Shown here: in pieces, positions 1-6,426 of the stretch
Position numbering within the stretch: the first letter of the stretch is position 1
Layout: every line of letters starts with the position of its first letter
Origin: Pseudomonadota bacterium
GTDB lineage: Bacteria > Myxococcota > Bradymonadia > UBA4248
Reading direction: 5' to 3'
NCBI GenBank assembly: GCA_017629415.1
Contig: JAGBXG010000411.1
Span: 1 to 10,021, forward strand
Length of the DNA stretch: 10,021 nt
Translations under genes and position numbers: made by a program
The notes under the pieces: model-generated
Seen by the model: the letters and a program-made list of their open reading frames with translations, nothing else
What the model was told of the DNA's origin: nothing
Databases searched by the model: none

Positions 1-1079
1 ACGCGGTTCGCATAAAGACGGAATATATGCTTAATCTTGAAAGACTGGTTATGCGTGGCATTCAGCACCGTATCGCCTTCTTTCAAAACACCCGAATAAA
101 TGCGGACAAAAGCCAAACGTTTGGCTTCAATCTGCTGGATCTTAAACACCAAACCGCAAAAAGACGCAGATTCCTGGCGCGGATGTTCAATTTCGCGGCC
201 TTTAAAGTCAGTCCCTGACAGCACAGGCAAATCCTCAGGCGCCGGCAAAAACTCCACAACCGCATCCATCAGCGGCTGAATGCCCTTATTTTTCAGACCT
301 GAACCGCATAAAACAGGCACACATTTGAGCGCAATCGTCGCCCGGCGCAAAGCATCACGTATCTCAGCTTCCGAAATTTCGGCACCTTCCAAATAAGCCA
401 TGGCAATATCGTCATCAGCATCCGCCAGACGCTCCACCAGCTGCTCACAAGCCGCATCCACTTCATCTGACATGTGTGCCGGAATATCTTCTTCGACAAT
501 ACTCGATCCCTGATCGGCATCGCTAAAACGAAGCGCGCGATGACGCAGCAAATCCACCACACCCACAAAGACCTGATCTTCAAAAATCGGTATCTGAAGC
601 GGTATCGGATGCCCCCCCAAAACGTCGGCAATTTCTTTCACACAGCGATCAAAATCCGCCCCCGGACGATCCATCTTGTTCACAAAAGCCAAACGCGCCA
701 CTTTGTGACGGTTAGCCTGATACCACACGGTTTCGCTCTGGGGTTCTACACCTGCCACGGCATCATAAAGCGCCACCACACCATCAAGCACGCGAAGACT
801 GCGTTCCACTTCAACCGTAAAATCCACATGGCCCGGGGTGTCAATCAAATAGATATCGGTATCGCGCCAGCGAATTTCATTCACTGCACTGCTGATCGTT
901 ATGCCGCGTTCGCGCTCCTGATCCATAAAATCCATCGTCGCCTGACCATCATGGACTTCCGCAATCCGATATGTACGCCCCGAATAAAACAAAATGCGTT
1001 CACTCACGGTTGTTTTGCCTGCATCAATATGCGCCATAATACCGATATTTCTCACACGCTGCTTGGGACTCGGGGCCAT
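1..1079 (-). CDS. fusA: Elongation factor G, N-terminal part (partial at window edge)
   Basis: Translational GTPase that drives ribosome translocation in the cytoplasm. The window holds the first 359 codons of a family usually near 690 residues; the reading frame is open to base 1. Visible G-domain motifs: P-loop AHIDAGKT (residues 16-23), switch I RERGIT (56-61), DTPGH (80-84) and NKMD (134-137), then GSGLKNKG in place of the usual GSAFKNKG, followed by the start of domain II. The last residues, IFRLYANR, match the EF-G stretch 'LxxMHANKREE'. The ATG is preceded by GGAG at 8 nt, and the usual short lead before NIGIMAHIDAGKT supports this start. The upstream neighbour is a Ser/Thr kinase, not rpsG or rpsL, so the gene is outside a str operon and may be a second EF-G paralogue (inference). 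The symbol is given for the family; the paralogue number cannot be decided. Confidence 0.95.
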   Translation of the reverse strand, partial: MAPSPKQRVRNIGIMAHIDAGKTTVSERILFYSGRTYRIAEVHDGQATMDFMDQERERGITISSAVNEIRWRDTDIYLIDTPGHVDFTVEVERSLRVLDGVVALYDAVAGVEPQSETVWYQANRHKVARLAFVNKMDRPGADFDRCVKEIADVLGGHPIPLQIPIFEDQVFVGVVDLLRHRALRFSDADQGSSIVEEDIPAHMSDEVDAACEQLVERLADADDDIAMAYLEGAEISEAEIRDALRRATIALKCVPVLCGSGLKNKGIQPLMDAVVEFLPAPEDLPVLSGTDFKGREIEHPRQESASFCGLVFKIQQIEAKRLAFVRIYSGVLKEGDTVLNATHNQSFKIKHIFRLYANR

Positions 1080-1513
1080 GTTTCACTCTCCAATCATAAA
1101 AATCAGCACAAAATTGTGGAATTTCAAAGGAACTCAGCCCTTTGATACACCCAAAAACATAACACTTATCAAACCATAGCGTTTACGCAAAATCGCAAAT
1201 CACTCACAAACCGACACAGGATAGGAATGCAAAATGAAATACAAAAATCCCATTCCCACCCCCTAAACATTAGCCATCAGTACCTGTTTGACTTACGATA
1301 AACGTCAGTTCTATGGCGGATTACAAGGGCTGAACCCCTCAGCGACTTTGGAACTCAGCCCCCAAAAGAACATTGCGTACACCCAAGGACGAGATGATCC
1401 GTTGCAAGAGCCTTGAACTCGTCCGGTGGAACATTGCATACATCCCGGGAACAACATCCCGGTGATTTGGGAAGCTTAGCCCCCCAAAAAGAATAATCCC
1501 CGTGAAACTTCTC
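1080..1513 (-). promoter_or_regulatory. 434-nt repeat-rich leader between kinase and EF-G
   Basis: No credible ORF is seen on either strand. On the plus strand GGAACTCAGCCC occurs at 1129-1140 and 1350-1361, with a diverged relative at about 1470-1485, and the last two are each followed by C-rich CCAAAAGAA-type sequence. GAACATTGCRTACAYCCC-like sequence occurs at 1368-1384 and 1429-1446, 61 bp apart, and ACATCCCGG at 1440-1448 and 1454-1462. Possible stems: GGACGAG/CTCGTCC (1387-1393 with 1418-1424), and, read on the minus strand, GGGCTGA/TCAGCCC closing about 1328-1360. Close to EF-G, TTTGATA (1141-1147) and TATCAAA (1167-1173) form a 7-bp inverted repeat. On the minus strand TTGATA lies 17 nt before a poor -10 (TGTATC), so the promoter is not convincing. 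This may be a structured 5' leader or a decayed repeat cluster; the sequence alone does not decide. Confidence 0.45.
1088..1091 (-). promoter_or_regulatory. Ribosome binding site of the EF-G gene
   Basis: GGAG on the minus strand, 8 nt before the ATG at 1079. It supports the chosen EF-G start. Confidence 0.75.
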
Positions 1514-2767
1514 TCAAAATTCCTTACGACGCGGACGAACTTCCGGCATTTCCATCGTATCGTATGACTCCGCCAATTCAGGCGTCACAATCGGCGAAAC
1601 CGAGGTATCATCAAACATGATATCCGTATCTGCACTGGACGGCAAAACAGACGCATTCCCCATCCCAAAGGATGAAATCTTCGATATCGAAATATCCATA
1701 TTGGCATGGTTCACGCCATGATGCATCCCAGATTCCGATATACGACGTGATGCCCCCAGCACTTGATCCAAAGATGTCGAACCCTCAGACACAGATTCAA
1801 GCGCCTTGGACAAAAAAGATGCCATCCGACCAATCTCTGGCGCAAATAATTCAGACAGAAAACGTTTTAAAGCCACCGGCGTCTGCGCAAAACCACCAAC
1901 TTTCATATAATTGCGCAAATCTCCAGCAAATTCGCCTGCCGTCGCATAACGACGCACAGGATCACGCTCCAAACCCTGCATAATAATCCGCGAAAGATAA
2001 GCTGAAAAACGATAATCACGCTTATGCGGCGCCTCTATTTCATCGTGCATCAAAGCCTGAATCGTCAAAATATCACTTTCACGTTCAAAAACAGCCATCC
2101 CAGTGGCCATTTCATACAACACCGCCGCCAAAGCAAACGTGTCGCTCCGCCCATCTACATCGCCGCCCTCGCATTGCTCAGGACTCATGTAAGCCACTTT
2201 GCCCACAATCATCCCACGCTGAATATCATTATCCACTCCGCCAGAACGCGCCACACCAAAATCAAAAAGACGGCAAAGCCCGTCATAACAGACAAAAATA
2301 TTATCCGGTGTCACATCCCGATGCACAATCTGAAGCCATTGACCTGCATCATCACGATACTGATGCAAATAATCCAATGCCTCCAAAATCTGAACACCAA
2401 TCCAAGATGCCACCTCAAGCGGCATCTTCACCTTGCGCTCACGCATGCGCACAAATACCTCGCGAAGCGTCACACCTCGCAAATATTCCATCACCATCGT
2501 ATGACGGCCATCAATCACACTGCAATCCCACACACTGATAATATTCGGATGCTCTAAATTCAAACTGATGCCCGCCTCGTGATAAAATAAACGTACATAC
2601 TCGGCAACATCATTGCAAGCCGGCAAAATACACTTCAATGCCAAAAACTTATGCACACCCGGCGCCACCCGACGAAGCGCAAGCCACGTCTCGGCCATGC
2701 CGCCTACACCCAAACGCGTAATCAAATCATAAGGTCCAAACTGGCGCACAGCCGGTGCTTCACTCAT
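1514..2767 (-). CDS. Ser/Thr protein kinase (Hanks type), cytoplasmic
   Basis: A 417-residue kinase that should transfer phosphate from ATP to Ser/Thr on protein partners. The catalytic domain spans about residues 11-285 and looks complete: glycine loop LGVGGMAE (19-26), ATP lysine K45 in LALK, helix C glutamate probably E64, catalytic loop HRDVTPDN (149-156), DFG (169-171), the APE equivalent SPE (195-197) and the RY motif near 272-273. The C-terminal 130 residues are Ser-rich and acidic, with no membrane segment and no PASTA or TPR repeats, so a soluble enzyme is likely. I chose the ATG at 2767, with GGAG 6 nt upstream, 23 nt after the receiver stop. A longer reading from 2878 would overlap that gene by 88 nt and adds no domain. 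It is probably cotranscribed with the receiver gene. The VHRDVTPDN loop resembles kinases common in Myxococcota-type bacteria. Its substrate is unknown; the neighbouring FHA protein is a candidate by context only. Confidence 0.93.
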   Translation of the reverse strand: MSEAPAVRQFGPYDLITRLGVGGMAETWLALRRVAPGVHKFLALKCILPACNDVAEYVRLFYHEAGISLNLEHPNIISVWDCSVIDGRHTMVMEYLRGVTLREVFVRMRERKVKMPLEVASWIGVQILEALDYLHQYRDDAGQWLQIVHRDVTPDNIFVCYDGLCRLFDFGVARSGGVDNDIQRGMIVGKVAYMSPEQCEGGDVDGRSDTFALAAVLYEMATGMAVFERESDILTIQALMHDEIEAPHKRDYRFSAYLSRIIMQGLERDPVRRYATAGEFAGDLRNYMKVGGFAQTPVALKRFLSELFAPEIGRMASFLSKALESVSEGSTSLDQVLGASRRISESGMHHGVNHANMDISISKISSFGMGNASVLPSSADTDIMFDDTSVSPIVTPELAESYDTMEMPEVRPRRKEF

Positions 2768-2790
2768 ACCGATCTCCACAAACGGACCGT

Positions 2791-3153
2791 TCACTCGCAA
2801 AATTGATTCAAATAATCTACAATGCCATCCAAACCCGCATCCGTCATATAATAACCATGCAAATTCATCTGATGACAATACTCTTCAATCGCATCAGGCT
2901 CGCCACTGCATATCAAAACAACAATCATATTCTGTAAACGCGGAGATGCCATAATCGTACTCAACAACACATCCGTATCCGTGTTGGGCATATCGGGGTT
3001 AAAAAGCAAAATATCAGGACGCTCAAAATCAAATTTCGCCAAAATCCCATAAGGCCCCGTCAGCACACGCACATCATAACCGCCCGCCTTCAGATTCTTC
3101 TCCAGCGCAAGCACTCTTGAAAGCTGATTGTCCAAAACCATCACTTTGGGCAT
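2791..3153 (-). CDS. Stand-alone receiver-like protein, degenerate phospho-acceptor site
   Basis: A 120-residue protein with the length and pattern of a CheY-type receiver: strand 1 KVMVLDN (3-9), GGYDVRV (24-30), PDILLFNPDMP (46-56), VVLICSGEP (78-86) and a final helix; no output domain. Key residues are altered. The acidic pair is D8-N9 instead of DD. The position aligning with the acceptor Asp holds N52; D54 lies two residues on, so a shifted alignment is possible. The conserved Lys-Pro after strand 5 is T104-D105. S83 fits the conserved Thr/Ser. It therefore probably does not take phosphate by the usual route and may act as a binding partner. The ATG at 3153 is chosen because AAGGAG precedes it at about 8 nt and strand 1 follows at once. 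An in-frame start at 3312 would add 53 residues with no receiver counterpart. It lies 23 nt upstream of the kinase, so coexpression is likely. Confidence 0.8.
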   Translation of the reverse strand: MPKVMVLDNQLSRVLALEKNLKAGGYDVRVLTGPYGILAKFDFERPDILLFNPDMPNTDTDVLLSTIMASPRLQNMIVVLICSGEPDAIEEYCHQMNLHGYYMTDAGLDGIVDYLNQFCE

Positions 3154-3262
3154 CCCAACACTCCTTGATGCACAAACCGCCATGCCGGTATCACTCCACA
3201 TCATACCGGCCAGACCCCCCGACAACACATACCACCTGCCCAAAGGCAGCTTAAACAAGCCT

Positions 3263-3290
3263 AAAATAAGACATATCAAGTCAAAATCAA
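3263..3290 (-). promoter_or_regulatory. Possible promoter of the receiver-kinase pair
   Basis: On the minus strand TTGATT (3290-3285) and TATTTT (3268-3263) are separated by 16 nt, about 110 nt upstream of the receiver ATG. A perfect 12-bp palindrome, TCATTATAATGA, lies just upstream at 3309-3320. Matches to the sigma-70 consensus are modest. Confidence 0.3.
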
Positions 3291-3331
3291 GAATGAATTG
3301 CCATCCGCTCATTATAATGAAGTATCTGAGG

Positions 3332-3480
3332 AGGGGGGCAAGCCCCCTACGGCGCTATTTGCGCGGCGTATTGAGCCCTTTTGGGGCGAAATAGCCGTGC
3401 AACGCAAGGCGTATGGCGGCTCACAGAGCCGTCATAGCCGCGCCAATACGCGCCTACCCCCCATGCGGGGACACCCCGCA
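3332..3480. repeat. Four-hairpin dispersed repeat, copy A
   Basis: An approximately 150-bp G/C-rich element between the phosphatase gene and the receiver gene. In order: hairpin 1 GGGGGC/GCCCCC (3334-3339 with 3342-3347); hairpin 2 with outer stem GCGCGG/CCGTGC (3361-3366 with 3395-3400, one G-T pair), TATT/AATA (3369-3372 with 3390-3393) and apical GCCC/GGGC (3375-3378 with 3384-3387); hairpin 3 GGC/GCC, TATG/CATA (3412-3415 with 3433-3436) and GGCT/AGCC (3418-3421 with 3427-3430); then ACGCGCCTACCCCC and hairpin 4 TGCGGGG/CCCCGCA (3464-3470 with 3474-3480). Copy B at 7599-7755 has the same order and orientation. It does not encode a plausible protein. Confidence 0.82.
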
Positions 3481-3531
3481 ACGCCCCGATCCGGCAGTAT
3501 TAAGTTTTTCATGAAGGACGTGGGGGACTGT

Positions 3532-5565
3532 TTAAGCTTGGGTTTCGTCCTGTTCCTTTGCGGGAGTCATGACGCGGATGATACCGACACCGCAGTTATC
3601 GCCGCCGCCGCCGACATTAGCCTGCATAATCAGTTCGAGGCATGAGAGTGCGGCGCTCATATTTTGGCGCAGGATTTCGTGAATCGCGAGTTCGCTGGCG
3701 GTGATATCGCAGGCGATATAGTCGAGGATGCCGTCTGTGGTGAGCATAATGGTGTCGCCGGGCATCAATTTGAGCTGATAAATATCGAAGCTGAGAACGT
3801 CATCTTCTTCTTCCTCGTTATAGTACCCGAGGCATTGGACGAGTGAACCGGCGTGTGGATGTCCTGCGCACATTTCGACGGGCAGACCGTTGATGATGCC
3901 AACCGTGAAGAGGTTGTGATCGCGAGTGATGCAGGACATGGAATTTCTGCGCACGACATAAGCGCGGGAGTCACCGATAGAAGCCAAGGTCATGATGCCA
4001 TCTTCGATGATGGCAACGAGTGCGGTGGAGCCCATGCATTCTGAGGACATGGGATTTTTATCGGCAAATCTGTCGCGGATATATTGGCAGATGGTTTCGT
4101 TAGATTGTACGAGGATTTGTGTTACGATTTGGCGCGGGTTTATCGTTTCTGACTTTGCGATTTCATCGTCCCAGAGTCGGCTGGCGGTATCTGTAATGAT
4201 ATGGCTTGCGATGTCTCCGGAGCCATAAGTCGAGGTGGAAACGCCGTCGGCAACGACCATGAGGATACGGTTTTTATCTTCCGAGTGTTTGAGGAGGATG
4301 GCGTCCTGGTTGATGGGGCATCTGAGTCTTTTATTGATGCCGATATGGGTATCGACGGCCATATCGAAGACGAGTTCGGGCTGTGGTCCTCTTCGTTCTT
4401 GGATTTTATCGAGCATTTCCTGCATTTCAGCCATGAATTCGGCAACGTTTTGGTATCTGAGTTCCGGATTTGGCTTGATGGCTTTGAGGATAATTTCGTC
4501 CCAACCGATGGGGAAGAGGGGGTTGAAGGCTCTCGGGAGGAGAGCGGCTTCATAGGCGAGGAGTTCGCAAGTGGGGACTTTAACGCCGGCGACGAGATAG
4601 TAGGCGAGTGCGCCGAGACTATATGTCATTTGCACGGGTTTAAGGTGTTGTCTGAGGAATCCGAAGCATTCTGGTGGAATGGCGGCGAAATCGACTTGTC
4701 TGTGAGCGACAGCGCATCTTTCGTTCCATGGCAAATCGAAGGAAGCGATGCCCATAAATTGGACATGGTCGTTATCGAGGATGGTATTGTCAGGTGAAAT
4801 GCGCATGAGGGTATGGCCGGTTTGATAGATTTCGGTCAAGGCATCGGCCAATTTTTCGAGCAGCAGGAAGATGACATCTGGCGAAGGGGTGCCGGTAGCT
4901 TCTCTCCATGAGCGCAGTGTGATGATATTTTTGAGTGCGTAAGCTTGGACTCTGGTATCACTGAGCATCGCATCGAAATCGGCTTTTCGGATGTGATGCT
5001 GGCAATTTTCGGGGATAGGTGTACGTCCTGAGACGGGGAAGTGAATGCAAATGAGCCACGGATTGTCGTTATCGTCGGTGGCATGCCACATGAAGGTGGA
5101 GTCGAACCCCGATCTGGTCATGACAAGTTTGAGGCATACGGGGTTATCTTGTGAAGTCATATCTGGCTGTTGCAGGACAAAAGCCAGGGCATCGCCGCCG
5201 ATTTCAAGCACGGCGTATGAGGAGTCATTGTTACATTCTGTTTGAGGTTTGAACTGACTTTGCTGCACATATTGGGCGACATCATGGCAAAAGACGATGA
5301 TATCGCCGTCGGCCGGACATGGAATCGCTTGAGGTTGTTTAGCCGGCATAAGGCATTGCTGTGTTGTCTGGTTGACGGCTGCAGGCTCTGCATTGTTTGT
5401 CATCCGCGTTTGAGCGTCATCCATCTGTGAGGATGGTGTTTGAACATTATCCTGGGATGATTCGCCTGTACATGCTTGGTCGTTGACACCTGTTGATGCC
5501 GTAGGATCAGGCGTGACAGAACTTTGATGATCTTCAGCCTTATTTGGGGGATATGACTCAAACAT
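3532..5565 (-). CDS. Pseudokinase-PP2C protein phosphatase fusion
   Basis: A 677-residue soluble protein in three parts. Residues 1-85 are Gln/Ser/Thr/Pro-rich and look disordered. Residues about 115-390 follow a protein-kinase fold: a glycine-loop-like YAVLEIGGDALAFV, K146 in VCLKL, a catalytic-loop relic MRISPDN (254-260), PPE (297-299), SLGALAYYLVAG (316-327) and a subdomain XI-like ELRYQNVAEF. The HRD histidine and aspartate are replaced by M254 and I256, and DFG is missing where VQFMGIA stands, so catalysis is not expected. Residues about 402-665 are a PP2C (PPM) Ser/Thr phosphatase with its metal-binding motifs: NQD (419-421), ADG (439-441), GSTA (512-515), GDSR (531-534), TTDG (609-612) and GGDN (654-657); it looks active. 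The ATG at 5565 has AAAGG about 11 nt upstream, a rather long spacing. It shares a strand with the receiver and kinase genes and probably reverses the kinase's phosphorylation (inference). Confidence 0.9.
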   Translation of the reverse strand: MFESYPPNKAEDHQSSVTPDPTASTGVNDQACTGESSQDNVQTPSSQMDDAQTRMTNNAEPAAVNQTTQQCLMPAKQPQAIPCPADGDIIVFCHDVAQYVQQSQFKPQTECNNDSSYAVLEIGGDALAFVLQQPDMTSQDNPVCLKLVMTRSGFDSTFMWHATDDNDNPWLICIHFPVSGRTPIPENCQHHIRKADFDAMLSDTRVQAYALKNIITLRSWREATGTPSPDVIFLLLEKLADALTEIYQTGHTLMRISPDNTILDNDHVQFMGIASFDLPWNERCAVAHRQVDFAAIPPECFGFLRQHLKPVQMTYSLGALAYYLVAGVKVPTCELLAYEAALLPRAFNPLFPIGWDEIILKAIKPNPELRYQNVAEFMAEMQEMLDKIQERRGPQPELVFDMAVDTHIGINKRLRCPINQDAILLKHSEDKNRILMVVADGVSTSTYGSGDIASHIITDTASRLWDDEIAKSETINPRQIVTQILVQSNETICQYIRDRFADKNPMSSECMGSTALVAIIEDGIMTLASIGDSRAYVVRRNSMSCITRDHNLFTVGIINGLPVEMCAGHPHAGSLVQCLGYYNEEEEDDVLSFDIYQLKLMPGDTIMLTTDGILDYIACDITASELAIHEILRQNMSAALSCLELIMQANVGGGGDNCGVGIIRVMTPAKEQDETQA

Positions 5566-5721
5566 GCCGTTGTTTACCTTTCAGGGGTTCAGATTGAAAC
5601 AAAGTGCAGCATTTTACTTGGATGTAAAACTATCATTACTCAAATACTAAAGACTATCTTTTTTTAACGCAAATATGGTGTAGAAAATCAGCTGATTTTT
5701 GAAACGTGAGATGATGCAGGA
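5566..5721 (-). promoter_or_regulatory. Intergenic region upstream of the phosphatase gene
   Basis: A possible promoter on the minus strand: TTGCGT (5672-5667), 17-nt spacer, TAGTAT (5649-5644), leaving a leader of about 75 nt. A perfect 16-bp palindrome AAAATCAGCTGATTTT (5684-5699) lies about 12 bp upstream of the -35 and 23 nt after the lipoprotein stop. It could be an operator or part of a weak terminator for the lipoprotein gene. Confidence 0.35.
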
Positions 5722-6138
5722 TTAAAATTTTTGTTCCTGTTCAACGATGAGCCAGCCTTTTTCAGCTTTATTGTATTCCCATGTAGAAAAAACGCGTCCG
5801 GTGTAAACGGAGGGTGAATTTCCTGGGTACCATTGCATTTGCGATTCGATGACAAAGCAACCTTTATCTTCATCGGGATCGGAATGTTGGCATGGGCTGC
5901 TGGAAACGACTTCGATTTCAGCAAAACGGAGTTTTTGTGAGTTAATGCCGTCAAGCCATGAGGCTCGGCTGTTGGGTGCAATACGGCGTGCTGCGATTTC
6001 ATAACGTTCAAAGATAAGATCGCGATGATATTGTTCAACGTCTTTAATCAGAGATTGAAATTCAGTTTTTGAAGTCTGGCATCCCGGCAAAGACGGCAGC
6101 AAGGCCAGGATAAAACAGCATGTGAGATATTTACGCAT
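5722..6138 (-). CDS. Small lipoprotein, function unknown
   Basis: A 138-residue protein with a clear type II signal peptide: MRK, a hydrophobic stretch (residues 4-17) and the lipobox LPGC with the lipidated cysteine at C20. The mature part begins QTSKTEF, so there is no Asp at +2 and outer-membrane sorting is possible in a diderm. The mature domain of about 118 residues has a helical start followed by strand-like segments ending in ...STWEYNKAEKGWLIVEQE; this is loosely like small NTF2-type alpha+beta folds, a guess only. Two further cysteines (in SSSPCQ and KGCFV) could form a disulfide. I chose the ATG at 6138 because the signal peptide begins there; the reading could be extended to 6234, but that would bury the signal. 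No good ribosome binding site is visible. It is 156 nt upstream of the phosphatase gene on the same strand and divergent from the FHA gene. Role not recognised. Confidence 0.8.
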   Translation of the reverse strand: MRKYLTCCFILALLPSLPGCQTSKTEFQSLIKDVEQYHRDLIFERYEIAARRIAPNSRASWLDGINSQKLRFAEIEVVSSSPCQHSDPDEDKGCFVIESQMQWYPGNSPSVYTGRVFSTWEYNKAEKGWLIVEQEQKF

Positions 6139-6388
6139 GGGTAGTTTAAACGGTGAAATCGTAGCAGTAAAACACAAATAAAAAAGCAATGTGTCGTATG
6201 TACAACCACATGTTATTTTAGCACAAAATTGCAAGAGAAAGAAATTTGCAATGTTTTATATTTATAACAGCTTATTCATGATGTTCAGAATGCTTTGAAT
6301 GCGTTGACATTTAGAGGGGTTTTCACGACAATATTAATTTGACCTGTAGGAAGGTTGGATTTGATGATTCCTTGGATTGGGTATTGCC
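6139..6388. promoter_or_regulatory. Divergent intergenic region between lipoprotein and FHA genes
   Basis: It holds start signals for both directions. An inverted repeat ATTGCAA/TTGCAAT (6228-6234 and 6246-6252, 11-nt spacer) lies about 90 nt upstream of the lipoprotein ATG and could bind a regulator. For the lipoprotein, TAAAAT on the minus strand (6220-6215) is the best -10, but it lacks a good -35. The plus-strand promoter is listed separately. Confidence 0.4.
6304..6332 (+). promoter_or_regulatory. Probable sigma-70-type promoter of the FHA gene
   Basis: Perfect -35 TTGACA (6304-6309), 17-nt spacer, then GACAAT (6327-6332), matching four of six -10 positions. Transcription would start near 6339, about 10 nt before an AGGAAGG ribosome-binding sequence. 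Confidence 0.55.
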
Positions 6389-6426
6389 ATGCTTTGTGTG
6401 AATTGCGGGAAAGCCAACGCGGATAA
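6349..6426 (+). promoter_or_regulatory. Strong ribosome binding site with 20-codon upstream ORF overlapping the FHA start
   Basis: AGGAAGG (6349-6355) lies 8 nt before an ATG at 6364 that opens a 20-codon frame (begins MIPWIGYCHALCE) ending at TAA 6424-6426. This frame is different from the FHA gene's, and it overlaps the FHA start at 6389 by 38 nt. An in-frame TGA at 6365-6367 stops the FHA frame from using this ATG. The arrangement could make FHA translation depend on leader translation, or the ATG may be accidental. Confidence 0.4.

Noticed and set aside
474..1145. Plus-strand frame of 223 codons
   Set aside because: It is antisense to the clear EF-G coding sequence and has no recognisable motif.
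2024..2557. Plus-strand frame of 177 codons rich in His, Ile and Thr
   Set aside because: It lies opposite the kinase catalytic core; no ribosome binding site or domain is seen.
2767..2878. Longer kinase start at 2878
   Set aside because: It would overlap the receiver gene by 88 nt, and the extra 37 residues have no kinase counterpart; the ATG at 2767 has a good ribosome binding site.
3332..3480. Copy A as part of an insertion sequence or integron attachment site
   Set aside because: There is no transposase or integrase in the window, no target-site duplication was found at its ends, and the four-hairpin layout does not match a standard attC site.
4201..4797. Plus-strand frame of 198 codons, very acidic
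   Set aside because: It is antisense to the pseudokinase-PP2C gene; its composition is what the opposite strand of that gene gives.
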